Of a stretch of 64,000 bases of DNA, positions 45,863 to 57,820 are shown piece after piece. Each line of letters starts with the position of its first letter. Position 1 is the first letter of the stretch. The stretch lies in contig OU015541.1 of NCBI GenBank assembly GCA_907165065.1, forward strand, positions 11,647,001 to 11,711,000. The letters run 5' to 3'. The notes below the pieces were generated by a model. It saw only the letters and a program-made list of their open reading frames with translations, was not told the origin of the DNA and did not search any database. Position numbers and translations under genes: made by a program. This DNA comes from Caprimulgus europaeus. Lineage: Eukaryota > Chordata > Aves > Caprimulgiformes > Caprimulgidae.

Positions 45863-48491
45863 TACAACCCACTAGGTTAACGAGAATTCATTTATTCCTA
45901 GATGCTGCTTTGAATTTGGCATCTGCCATGGACACACAATGTACATAAAGAACTTCAGAGAGAGCTCATTTTGAATACCCCTGACTCAGGCTGTAGGTGA
46001 AACACATGGCAGTAGAACACCTGAACATTTAGCATCCAGGGTGGAATTTTGCAATTCCACTGATTGCAGTAAATACATGTTTGTGCTATACCATAATTGC
46101 TCAGCTTTTAAATCAAACAGCACAACAATTAGCGCATGGCTGTTCTTCACACACCTTAACTGAACATTTTGTGTGAGACATTTTACCCCTTTTTTTGAAC
46201 AGATTTAAAGCAAATCTGCCTCAAATCTTTCCAAGCTTGCCACAACTCCAGGTATTACCTGGCAATGTTACGTTCTCACTGAGGTTAGAAAACCCTCTTG
46301 AAGTGAAGGCACCTTTGTTCCACATCTGATTTCTTTGGAAATATAAAGCATTGGATATATCCCAAACTCATTTTTCCATCTGTAGAATGAAGAGTCGTTT
46401 CTATTGAGTTCTTATAATGGGATCCACCACTACAGAGGTGTATCTTTGAAGTATTTTCTAGGTTGGGTATGAACACATAATTATTTCCAAACACATTCCT
46501 TTCCAAAATAAAAGATTCACTAGAAAGCTCAAAATTTAAGAACATTAAAAAGGACAAGAGGCTGGGAATGTGGAGAGAAGAAAGCAGAGTACGCTGTGGT
46601 CAGGCTATTTCGGTCTCGTCTCTCTTACCTGCTGTTTTGGAGCCCTCTGGTCACAGGCCAATGTCACACTTTTGCTCCCAGCAGGCTGACCACAGAGGAG
46701 AGGACCTGGTCTGGCCGCTTGGTCACAGTTACCTATGGTAGCCAAAAAGTTCAGTGACTGCTTGTGGTTTCAAATCCCAGAATCCATAAAACACAAATAC
46801 AGGTTCTAAATGCAAGGCTGTGACCTCTTCACTCACCAATAAAACATCCTCAAAGTCATAATAAACAAAACGTTACAATTCAGGGTGGCAAGGCATAAAC
46901 CAGTCATATGTATTTTCTTTCTGGCCACTTAAGCAAATCTTTGCCTTTACCAAAAACTACCTCGGTGAACTAAGTTAGCAAAACAATCCTGATTACAGCA
47001 TAGGTTTAAAAAAAAAAGTCAAATAAACTTAACTTAGGGTTTCTCATGGGATTTTTATTTTCTTGTTGTTGCACAGCAGAATACGGGCCAGGATAAACAT
47101 GGAAGGGACACAAGTGTGATAATATAATGATACCTTTTATTAGCTCAAAGACAAGAGAAAAAAAACAGAATAACAGAACTTTGGATACACCAAAGGTCTT
47201 TTTTCTTCACTTTCAAGATGCAGAAAGGAAAAACCACAGCTTGTATATTCCTGACAATCCTCATCTTGTCAGGAGCATGAACTCACGTTGTGGACTTTTC
47301 ATTTCTCTGGATAGGCAGTGAAGGAGGGGGAAGGGGAGAAAAAGAGTTGCTTTGTAGGAATTGAAGGAACTGACATCTGGTTATACAAAGCTACAAATTT
47401 CCAGGTCATACTTAACAGCACGAATAATAAACTGCAAAGAGTTGCTGGCTACTATCAGTGTGACACCGCGGTAACCTCGTTAAGCTGTTTTCCAGGGGCT
47501 ACCTATGGAGCTGCACTGGATCGCAGTCAGGGAAGGAGCAGAGGCAGGTTTTTAGGAAATACTTACTTTTGCAGGAGATAAAGATGAGAAGATCAGAGCT
47601 AAAGATGGGTACTCCTGTGTACCTGAGTCTTTTCACAGAGGGGACAAGATTCAGAACTGCTGGAGGGGAAAACAAAACAAAATAAAACAAAAACCTCAAG
47701 GAAGACAAACAGTGCACACGAGGAGATAACCAAGTATCTGCTGGCTGTTATCAGATGCAGCAGAGTTGATGCTGTGGATTAATGATTTCTTTTCCATCCT
47801 CTTACATCTTTTTCAGTCCCTGCCATCATTTATTACAGCATGCTTACTTTCTTACTCAGACTGACAGAAGGGGAATAAACTTTACCCTGCAGGTGTTTTC
47901 AGGAGAAATTATCTTTTCCCCAGGAACTGGCTCCTAGATTTGGTGAGCAATAGTTATTTTTCCCAACAGTTCATGGCACTGTTTAGTAGATGCTTTTTCC
48001 CTGGATATTTCAGATATGTCCACCTACATCCTAAACAGTACCAGACTTCTGTGAATATATGTTTGTAAATGTAGGAAACATTTCAAAGTGTTAGGCTAGA
48101 AAGTATATTAAAAGACGTATCACATTGATTTTAAAGCATTAAATTTTGACATCTTCAGTGCAGACAGATGAAAAAGCTTAAAATGGATTTATCACACAAA
48201 AAACAGATTAAGTCCATTTTACCTTTTCAAAGTGGATCTTAAACTTCCTCAAGCAATAATGGTATATTTTTTCAATTTACTAAAACAAAAAAAAGGGATT
48301 AATAGGATTTAGGGTGACTGGAAAGAAGGAGACATCTCTAAAGGAGTTTTCAGAACATAAGCAAAAGGAGATGGAAAAAGAGGCCTTTCCCAACATTTTG
48401 CTTTCTTGTTATTACCTTCCCACCTTCATCTAGAGCAAAACTGATGCCAAATTACTTGTTTCCCTCAATGTTAGTATAAGCATATAAAATA

Positions 48492-48553
48492 GGTATGTAT
48501 GTATATACATACATATAATATATACACATACATATGTATATACATACATATAC
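48492..48553. repeat. TATG/TACA compound microsatellite with dyad symmetry
   Basis: GTATGTATGTATATACATAC and later CATACATATGTATATACATACATA form an imperfect tetranucleotide repeat. Because TATG and CATA are complementary, the stretch folds back on itself. Confidence 0.93.
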
Positions 48554-49012
48554 CACAACAGAGATGCAACAAGGGAAAGCATGAGGAACCTAATGCAGGC
48601 AGCCAGCAAAAGGCTGAAGGAACAAGAGAGAAATCAGCAGCTCATCAGCTTTATTGGAAGCTGAGGATGGGGATGGCAAACATTTGAGAGAGGGACAGGA
48701 ACAGGGATCAAAGGACACTGGCACAAGGCAGTGCTTGCAATGGCTAAGGGAGAAGCCCCAGGCCCTGCAGACACACAGTTTGGGCTGCAGCACTGGCTTT
48801 TGACCCCGCATCACTGGTGAGCAGCATTTAATGAAATAAGATGATGCATTTTGACTCAGTTTTTCCTGCCTGCAAGAGCATTACTCTGAAATACAGAGGC
48901 AGAACAGAAGAAGGACAGAAATAATGTATTTATCCCAGGAGCAGTTTCTGTGCTTTCCACAGAACAAGGCACTTGGCAAAGTTGAAGGGCTGGGAATATC
49001 CCAGCAGTGCAG

Positions 49013-49105
49013 CCGCGGGAGCACACAGGGGCACTTTGCAGGGCCGTGCTGCAACCCAGCGCCCCATCGGCTCGGGCTCACCCACCCCACCGAGCTCCAG
49101 CGCTC
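49013..49105. other. Small CpG-rich patch followed by a splice-donor-like site
   Basis: Eight CpGs occur in about 93 bases (AGCCGCGGGAG, GGGCCGTG, CAGCGCCCCATCGGCTCGGG, CACCGAGC, CAGCGCTCC). Fifteen bases downstream lies ACCTGGGTGAGTTTG, whose GGTGAGT fits the 5' splice-site consensus on the plus strand. Two plus-strand frames (102 and 117 codons) stay open here, but neither translation shows a known domain. It could be a minor promoter and first exon of a non-coding transcript, or simply a G+C-rich unique patch. Confidence 0.45.
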
Positions 49106-52100
49106 CAGGAAAAACCTGGGTGAGTTTGAAAAACAGCTGGAGAGAACACATCAAATCTCCACCACACTGCCTGGAAGCCTGGACTGCAGCACAGGAGGAG
49201 TTTACTCTATTTCAAAGGTCTGCAGGGAGGATCATTTTGCTGATGCTGGGCGTGCCCTGGCTGATTCAAAGGCATAGTTAGACACTACCAGGGTGAGTGC
49301 CCATGGACTGAGAGATAGTTTAGAGCCTGCAATCTACCTGTAAGCACTGGGGAGAGAGAGAGAGTGCCAGGCACCGGGCAAATAACACCCCATCACCCCA
49401 TCAGCTCTCTAATAACAACTAGGAAAAGGGACCAAATGACAAAAGGGCATGCTTTACACCCTTTGCCTTCTTCAAAATTGCTTTTCTGCATTTCTTCTGG
49501 TCTCCTTCCAACCATTGAGTGAGCTATTGTTTATTGCACTAGTACACTAAATAAAAATTAGGCCTCTTTAGGGTTATTTTTATGGATTATACAATTTTTA
49601 ATTAAAAATTTTCTCTGACACTGAGGCTAACATGAAAAAAGCTTGTCTCTTTTGTGGAAGATTGAGCACCAGCACATGAGCACACCAAGAATGCTAGGTT
49701 GCAAAGTGTCTGTTTGATATCCAGTTAACATAGAGGCAATTTCACAGGGCATATTCCATAGACTTTTTTTTATTATTATTATTTCTTTGCCACAGAAAAC
49801 TTTGGAGGAGGGATGTTTCTGAAGGCATGGATGTTGCTTGCACTACTCTGTCAACATGAGCTTTACCTAAATGTTAGCATGGTCTTTACCCAGGCCTAAG
49901 TTTAAATGTTGATACTCTTTGCAATAAACATACCAAAAAATAAGGGGAAACTGTTTCATTTAGAGTTTTTTGGGGGTTACGTGCAGGGTGTTTTTTATCA
50001 TAAAAGAGACAAAATGGGTGAATCATTTGCCTGTCCACATGTCACTGCATCTGTGGAAGGCACACCCTGCTTAGACAACAGCTGAAATTGGCCTTGATAC
50101 AGGAAATGTAAAAGAAAAGAAAATAGATGAGTGATCTATAGCACTATTTATTGTAGCAACTCTGGGTCATTCCACAGGTCACATATTTGCTTTATTGGAT
50201 TAGCAGCGAACACACATGTGCATCACACACAAACACACAGAGAGTAATGTCTTGTCCATTCTGGTCTGGCTTATGGGCTAGCTGGCAAGAATGCACCATT
50301 TCTCCTCTCTCATAGCAGAGCTCTGACAGAAAGTTTTGCCCCAGCACCTGCCTGCCTTGCCCCAAATTCCTGCCCAGCCCTCCTTGCAGGCTCTGCCCTT
50401 CAGCCATGTGTAGGTGTCCCCATTGCATCCCACAATGGTCCCATCAACCTGAACCGCTGCTTCAACCTCCCCTCCAAGCCATTCATTTCTCAATCAGTGT
50501 GGAAGGGCAATTTGCTACCAGTCACAACTCTGATTTTATGGAAATTTTACGGAAATGAAAGACAAATCTCCCACTTCTGGCAGGGGTAGCTGCCCTAAAT
50601 CTCTGTCACTAGTGCAGCTCTTTAATTCTCCACCAAATTGAATCTTCCCTGACAATTGGCAGCACATCAGAGACAATTCACAGGCATATTTTTTCCCCTT
50701 TCCTAACAGGAAATAAGGCTTGTGTTACATTCACAGTGACCTGGCGCTCCAGGGGCAGACTAATATCTCACCTAAACAAACAGACAGTATTTCTTCTCTG
50801 ATAAAGGCAGATGGACTGAAAGGGAAAGCCAACTTGGCTGTGGCCTTCCCTGCTCCCAGGAGCAGTATGGGAGGTGTCAACAACGTGAAAACCTGCAAAC
50901 ACCAACACAAGGATCCCTGATGGAGCCCAGGATGATGGTTCAGAAGGTTTGGAGCTGCAGGCCAGTGTTTGCACTCAGTCTTTGTCTTTGATTTAATGAA
51001 ATGACCACTGTCTTGACTCCTGTGGGGGACCTCAGTGGGGTTTCCTCCCACAGTGCAAACTGGGGGTTTCACCACTCAAACCAGAGTACGGCAAAGAGGA
51101 CCCAAACACCTCCTTCTGCTAAACCTCTCCACCTCCTTGGAGCCTGTAGCATTTTACCAAGTGGTTCCTGCTTTCATGTGTGGGGACAGAGAGATAATTC
51201 TGGGCTTTATTTGTGGTGGATGGAAAAAAAGCAAACTCCAAACTGTGTGAAACGACTCTGGGGGACAATAACTTGCAACAGATGTCAGGATTGTTCAATG
51301 TCCGATTGACAAGAGAGCTTTCAGAAATAATAAACGCCTGCATGTGCTTGCTTGTAAGGCAAACAACCTTCAGATACTATTTTTCTTGGAATCCACCCCC
51401 CTGATATTCTACTGCATAGATTCTACTGCATTCACTTCTACTAGAAGTGAGACCCCGTTCATCCCTTGTAAAAATGAGAGAAACAAACCCAACCTGATGG
51501 GGAAATCTACTGATTGCAAAACTCCACACCATACCTGCACCACACTGAATGTGCCCATGAAAAGCAGAAGTGAAAAGTCTGGTTTCACACCCATTAACTC
51601 CAAATGCCAACAGCACCAAAAAACCCTGCATGTTTCAATGGTCTGCTTATCCCAGCAGCAGGATTCACCTCTCTGCTTCCCAAAACCCCACTCAGCTCAG
51701 CAGCAACCCTTCTCCTGATATAAATGGGCTTTGCATCAAGATCCTCAGCCTGCCCCAGTGCACACAGGATTGGACCTCCTGACAATCTCATGCCCTTCAA
51801 GATATCCAAGGAAAACTCAGTTTAGAGCTGAAGGCGACATGTCTTCCAACTTCAGAAATTTATGGCTTTCCAAAATACCATGAAAAAAACACAAAACAAA
51901 ATAAAACCTCTACAGCTTCACCCCTGCACATCTTTACCCCTATATCACAACGAGGGAGTGGAGGCAAAGTGGAGAGACTTCTTGATGGCTCAGGGTGATT
52001 GCCCGTGCCAGGGAGTCTCTCTGTGCAACACCTCCCTGAGTCTGAACCCACCCCACAGGATTCACGTCTGTATCTAGTATAGGGAAAACACGCTTCAGGC

Positions 52101-52940
52101 TCATGAGAGTCAGAAAAGGTCTGACTTTACAGAAAAAACTGATATAGTGGCAGGAGGAGCAAAATCTGAAGCGGGATAAATGTTTGCAGCAGAAGATATT
52201 CTCTCAGGGAGCAGCAGACAGTGACGGGCGAGGGAACGATACTGCTGGAATGACACTGCTGGAACGACTCACTTTAAGCTGTTGTTTTGGCTTTGTCAAC
52301 ACAACCACAAGTCTGTTCATGTTAGGCACAGACCTCTCTCCCTCCCTGGTTATTTCCAGGAATCAGCCATCAGCAGTTGACAATTAGAAGAAGAACGTGA
52401 GCGCTGCGGCTGGCCGGGCTCAGTAGGTCTGAGGTTCCTGGTTAGTTGGATTTTTTAAGAGAAACAGCTGTTGACCTTCGGCTTTTCTCTGTCACTCATT
52501 GTCATGGCACTGAATAGAGATATTTTAGGATGACCATATCTGTTTACACCAACAGTTACAACATATCCTCTACAAATCTCACTGTTAGGTGGAAAAGCAA
52601 TGTGCCAGCCAGTCGTCACTCCTACTCTTGTGGATGCTCTCTAATCATCCCCTTCAATTCTTCTGCTAGTCCAGGGTTGAATTTTAACTCCCTGAATCTG
52701 TTTTGGGGGCCTCAAAACCTCCTGCTGAAGCTCACAGTGAAACCCTATGCCAGCCTCAAACAAGTGAGAATTTTCTGTGACTGTGTCCTGTGGTTTCAGC
52801 TGGTTTTGCAATTAAGTTTGTGTCCTAGTTTCGTTCTGAATTTCAGCTCATGCCATGCTCAGCTCAGATAAATCAGAACCTTAAAATGAAACTCAACCCC
52901 ATATAAGCCCCTCCTCTGAACTAACTGTTGCCACCTTCTA

Positions 52941-52970
52941 TTTTTTTTATTTTTTTTTAAATTATTATTC
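52941..52970. repeat. Poly-T / A+T low-complexity tract
   Basis: Two runs of T broken by a single A, followed by AAATTATTATTC. No retroelement body is recognisable on the side where a poly-A tail would attach. Confidence 0.7.
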
Positions 52971-53514
52971 TCTTCCCCATCTCATTTCCAGTCAAGTCAA
53001 ACTCTCCTCTAGTCACTGCTGTTTCCTTCACAGCACAAGTGAAAGAAGTCTCCCAGGGCATTTGGAAGTGGCTGCTAGGCCTTTCCCTCCAAATACATGT
53101 TAATCACTAGCTTTGTTTCCAGTCCTCATGAGTTTCTGAAAATAATAAAGCCAGGAGCTCTGTTCTCCATGGATGAGCACGCATCTATGGGCTCTTCGCA
53201 GCCTGTGAATACTCAGCTCAATATCCACCAAAAGCCAACTGGTGTGCACAAACAGATGACCAAAGCACTAGAAGGAGGCTTAGCTGCTATGACAATGGTT
53301 TTGTAGCCTGAGAAGCACTTTCTCACTTTCTTAATACTTGAGAGCATAAAAATACAGGAAAGAGAAACAAGCATTAAAATGAAGAAGAGCAGTCAAGTGG
53401 GTACTCAAGGGCTTCACATCTTTCCAGAAGTCTGAAGCCAAGAAGCTAAAATTTAATCTAAAGCTGAGAAACCAGAAGTCACAGGAAAGAGGTTGCACAT
53501 ATGGGTTGAAGTTC

Positions 53515-53559
53515 TGTAGATGCAGTTATGTACTTTTGTAGATGTAGTTATGTCCTTTT
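53515..53559. repeat. 22-bp tandem duplication, two copies
   Basis: TGTAGATGCAGTTATGTACT and TGTAGATGTAGTTATGTCCT, each followed by TTT(T), repeat with a 22-base period and two mismatches. It is a local duplication in otherwise unique DNA. Confidence 0.88.
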
Positions 53560-54802
53560 GTTTTTGCAGAGGAACTGGAGGCAGTGTTGCCTCCATCTGT
53601 GTAAACAGAGAAAGTTAACATTACAGGAAAAATACAGTAGAGGGAAAAAGAATCGAGCAGGTTTTGGCTACACAGCAAAGAAACTTGATGGGATTAAGGC
53701 TTCAACTCAGTCATGTCTGCATTTTCCAATCCAAATGAAGAAAAAGAACAAATGCCCAACAAAAGAGGGAAAGACCTTTAGAAGACTGTACCAGCTAGGT
53801 CAGCAACATGACCTGTGAGAACTCAATTTGATTTTAATGCAGTGGGAAATGTGCCCAGGACTCTAAATAATGCTCTGTGTTGTAGGTAAAGTTACACAGA
53901 GCCCCAGTTAGACAGGGTCCTGAGTCGACACAGCTGGAGGGAAATCTCAGCAGGAGTCCCATGCTAAGCAGTAAATAAATAAATAAACGTTAGCACCATT
54001 CCAATATTTACAGGGGTTTTGTTATTACTGTTTAGCTATATTAAAAAAAAAAAATTCAGCCAATAAGGGCTTTAGCTATATTTCCTTCGTGCAACTAGTG
54101 ATTTTTTTGTATTACCTCTCTACAAATACATATATTTCTCATTGGTCTTGTCCTGTCCTGCCTTGCCCAATATTCTCCAGCACTTCCTTCTTTCCCCCAT
54201 AACCTCTATAGAGGCTCTTTCCTATGCAGTTCCAGGTGCACCTTACCTGCCAGACACTGAACTTCATTTTGCTAAAAAGGTTCAGGCTAAAAAACCATTT
54301 GCTTAAGGCATGTATTAATAACAAATTTTGCTTAAATGTTGTTACAATCACAAGAGTTACACAAACAGTTAATAAAATTTTTGAAGAAATTATTTAAAAA
54401 ATCAGATAACCAAATCCTGGGAAATCTGAGAGACTCTCAGGATCTACCCTAGACTGCAGGGAAAGAGTGCTCCACTGCAAGTCTTGCATGCTGGGCACCC
54501 CACTCAGGATACCTGTTGGATGTCACTGCAGATCCTTTTGGGCCTGTATTTCCCTTAAGAGGAAACTGGGTTTGAGGGAGATGTGGGAGAGCTCTGCTCC
54601 AGCATCTCCTCCCACCCAGGAACCTCAGGATGCTGAGACATCACCTCCCCCAGGGCCACTGGATGTGCTCCAGGCTCCCACGATGGAGTTTGGTTAACTA
54701 GATGAAAAAGAAAATACCACCTGACAACATATTTTTATCTGGATAAAGGAAATATTTATAAGGGACAAATAGAAAATGTAAGTAGCAAGAATAGAATGAT
54801 TT

Positions 54803-54844
54803 AAAAAAACAAAAACAAAAAAATGAAAAAAAAAACCAAAAAAC
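54803..54844. repeat. A-rich low-complexity tract
   Basis: Runs of A broken by single C or TG and ending in CCAAAAAACCCC. It could be the decayed tail of a retroposed sequence, but nothing recognisable lies upstream. Confidence 0.8.
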
Positions 54845-55144
54845 CCCAACTTAGAAGCTCTTACAAAGAGTTGGCATTGGTTCAGTCCATGTACTCAGTC
54901 TAGATACTAGAAATCTTCCACAAAAAATGAAAGTTCTAGAAAACCTGGTAAAATTTCCTCTTCCTAGCTGTGAGTGTGGCGTCATCTATGGTTTTAATAT
55001 TTTTAAAGCTATCAGATAATAACAGATGCACAAAGCTTTCCCTGTGACCCTCTCCCTCACACATACAGACATACACCACCCAAATCAGATCCAAACCGGA
55101 TAGTGTGGGCAGGACAATGGGAAACAGATAGCATCTGGTTCCTT

Positions 55145-55193
55145 AAAAAAGGGAAAAAAAGAAAAGAAAAAAGAAAAAAAAAAGAAAGAAAAA
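55145..55193. repeat. 49-bp uninterrupted polypurine tract
   Basis: An A-dominated purine run (GGGAAAAAAAGAAAAGAAAA and similar) without a single pyrimidine from 55145 to 55193. It borders a CpG-containing stretch beginning ATCACGCGCAAAG. Frames through it give a Phe-rich minus-strand translation that is not a gene. Confidence 0.92.
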
Positions 55194-55348
55194 TCACGCG
55201 CAAAGTGGTTAAGTAACTGTCTCCTTCCCTCCTCCACCTTTTTTTGGTAACTTGGTTGAAATCCAAACCACAAAGCAGATCTTTGGGGTGGGGAGCCAGG
55301 GGAGGAGAGGAAGGCAGAGAGGAGGAAGGAGATAACCTGTCCTGCCAG

Positions 55349-55468
55349 CCCCGCGTCTTTCCCCTGCAAAGGCAGAAGCTGGGACGTGAAGCTGCACCAC
55401 ATGGTGACCCAGGACCGCGCCGTCCTCTCAGCCCCTCACCTGTGTCACATCACGCACTGAAACTCGAG
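55349..55468. other. Small CpG-rich patch
   Basis: Eight CpGs in about 120 bases (GCCCCGCGTCTT, GGGACGTGAAG, GGACCGCGCCGTCC, ATCACGCAC, ACTCGAGG). GGACCGCGCCGTCC is a partly symmetric G+C-rich word. The patch sits 155 bases after a polypurine tract. No CDS or transcript start can be identified. Confidence 0.5.
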
Positions 55469-56011
55469 GCTGACTGATGTGTTTGGAGGCACTTTTCCAA
55501 GAGCATGCATCCTGCCTTTTCACACAGATAGTTTGGTAAGAGGAACTGGGCAACAGCTTCTTTGTGCAGGACTAAACTCCCTGAAACCAAGGAGTAACAC
55601 CTGATGCCATCAATGGATTTTGATTCTATGCTTAAGTGAGGTTTTTTTTGTTATTCAGTATCAACAGCATTTATTAATTTCCTCCTTCAAAAGTGTCAGG
55701 CATGAGTCACAAAGTGAAAAAAAAAAAGGTATATTATTTAAGTGACCTATCTTGTATGGGCAGTGGTATAAAAGGTGTAAACAATATATTATTGTTGTCA
55801 TTCCTGTTGGTGTATTATTAACAGCAATCAAAAATCCACTAGATTCCTCTATCACATCCCAATACAACATCTTTGCCTGTAGAAAACATTTAAATTGTAA
55901 AAGTAATTGAAAGAAGTGCACCCAGGGAAGGCTCATGGATTACATGCTACCAGGATCTAAACTCACCTTCAGCTCTACAATTCTCTTACCTTTTTTTTTT
56001 TTCCATGTATT

Positions 56012-56043
56012 AAAAATATATATATATATAGTAAAAAAAAAAA
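56012..56043. repeat. A-rich / (TA)n low-complexity tract
   Basis: AAAAATATATATATATATAG is followed by eleven A, with a run of twelve T about 10 bases upstream (55991-56002). The T and A runs are complementary and could form a hairpin with the TA run. Confidence 0.85.
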
Positions 56044-56617
56044 TCAGAGGCTGCTTTTGAAAAATCAGAAGGCAAAATGAGATGAAATGTTTCACCCCAC
56101 ACAAATGCACAGAGTTTGTACTGCCAGAGTAAGTACGTAAGGAACCAGCCATGTGCTCTACCCCTTTTTATACATCTTAGCTGTGTAAACTACTCAAAAC
56201 TGGAGGGCACATGTCACTTACACTGACATGCAAATCATTACTGCTTTGTCTGCCAGGAAATTTGTGTAAACCAATGCTGAGTTCAGGTTCATTATATTGA
56301 CATTTTCACCAATAAGTAAATTGAAAGGTTACACTGTTGACATACCAGATGTTATGCAAACTGCTTTTCAAACCATGGTTTCCATACATCTCTATAAATA
56401 AATAATTTAGACACTTACAAATGGTGTGTGAATCAATATATGGTAAATCACCCATTTATATACACACAGCAAAAACTACTGTGTGTAAACCCCATATTTC
56501 ACACAACGTCAAAACCTCCCTCTACACCCAGTACTTTTCATTTTCCTGAAAATAACTGTCATCTATGTAAATGTTTTCCCTCAAGACCAACTGTTCTTCG
56601 TAGTAAGAACATCACAT

Positions 56618-56790
56618 GGAAACCTGGGTGCCTGAATTAGCACATGGTGTTATCAATGGGAGTTAAGCACCCAAGTGAGAGTTAGGCTACAACACATCTT
56701 TAAGGATTTGAGTTGATGGAGCTAAAAGAGTAGATTTGCATGTGCTAACTTTAGGCACACTCGAGTTTTTAAGATGGATTGGCTCCAGTT
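56618..56790. mobile_element. Probable remnant of an old palindromic repeat
   Basis: GGTGCCTGAATTAGCACATG followed by TTATCAATGGGAGTTAAGCA and CCCAAGTGAGAGTTAGG, and further on GTGCTAACTTTAGGCACACT then GAGTTTTTAAGATGG, look like the 'AGGTGCCTAACTCCCATTGATTTCAATGGGAGTTAGGCACCTAA' type of palindromic amniote repeat. Half-site words (GTGCCT, AGGCAC, GGGAGTTA) occur in both orientations. Boundaries are uncertain and the piece may consist of two nested remnants. Confidence 0.42.
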
Positions 56791-57739
56791 TGGATTTAGC
56801 CTCAGGGTATTTTGATCCCCTCCTTCTGCACCTTTCCCTTCCTTGATTCATCTTTAGTAACAAAAATAAGCAAAATATTTTTTGGCCAATGAGATACTTA
56901 TTTGAAACTGCCTGTCCTTTCATGGTGCTGCTAAGGAGGATTGACCTTGAAACTACAGTCTCTACGAAGTACACATGCTCCAAGATGAAATCACAGGGGT
57001 TAATACTGTGATTCTAAAATGATGTTGCACTCGCTGTGTCTCAGGACCAAAAGAAAGTGGGACTGACCCCAGCTTAGCTTACAAAGGCCTTCAGGTACCT
57101 CAGGCTCCATTATGGCAGAAGAGAAAATGGAGTTTGGTCCTTGTTCATCAAGGTCTCCCGCTGCCATCGTTATTTCTCTGCAAGTCCCCTGCGGCACCAG
57201 TGATTTCTTGTCATGCCCAGTTTCCAATGTATGAATTTATTCTGGTGTAAATCAGGGCAAACCAGATTAGTTTCCTAAATCTCCAGTTGCAGAGAAACAA
57301 GATTTCTTGGAATGATGGTGATGCCTTCTGCCAGTTTTCTCATCTCCTAATCAAAAACTGTCATAACAAATCAGCTTTTCTGTAGTACCTTATATACATT
57401 CAACATACAGATGCAGAATGGTTTCAATACACTGCAAAAGGCTCCTCCAAGCTGGAAGAAGCCTTGATCAATTCAGACCCTTCTCAACCAGCTGTGACAC
57501 AGGACTGTGTCTTTCCCACTTTATAATTCTTTGCTGAGTGCTCATACTGAAATTGTTTCATAACCACATGAATTTGGAGTTTTCATTTCACCCTTGGAAG
57601 AAATGTAGAGCCTGGCACGGTGACAAGTATAACAGTGTGTAAAAGCACAATTAACTTATGCTCCCACCCCATTTTTTTACATTTCTAAGGAAGCTCTGAG
57701 ATCTCAGAGTGATTGTTTTCACTTCAGAGCCAGCAGCAC

Positions 57740-57820
57740 ACGATCCCTTCACTTCATCAGCAATACCGTACAAAGCCGGTGTGCTCGGTCACCGTCGTGA
57801 GCCCCTGTCCCACCGCCGGA
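57740..57820. other. Small CpG-rich patch
   Basis: Eight CpGs in about 80 bases (CACACGATC, ATACCGTAC, AGCCGGTGTGCTCGGTCACC, GTCGTGAGC, CCACCGCCGGAGG). This is the densest CpG cluster after the one at 49.0 kb. Three overlapping short frames (60-83 codons) run through it in both directions without any recognisable domain. Confidence 0.5.

Larger units (their letters stand above)
43924..48491. other. Gene-free unique sequence
   Basis: Frames do not exceed 111 codons. Beyond the MIR-like piece and the TA-rich tract at 45.7-45.9 kb, I see only unique sequence. A stretch near 46080-46160 with CATAATTGCTCAGC and CAATTAGCGCATGGC looks enhancer-like, but weakly. Confidence 0.5.
49290..55144. other. 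Gene-free unique sequence
   Basis: Frames do not exceed 124 codons (51344-51718, plus) and show no domain. A GAGAGAGAGAG run lies near 49352. Words near 52786 and 52818 faintly recall the start of an avian LTR but are not sufficient. Simple repeats and the 22-bp duplication are listed separately. Confidence 0.5.

Noticed and set aside
52780-52860. Words like TCCTGTGGTTTCAGCTGG and GTCCTAGTTTCG that recall the start of avian endogenous-retrovirus LTRs
   Set aside because: Only short words match; no paired LTR, primer-binding site or internal viral sequence is visible.
57238-57300. TCTGGTGTAAATCAGGGC, similar to one arm of a palindromic amniote repeat
   Set aside because: Only one arm over about 18 bases; the centre and the second arm are absent.
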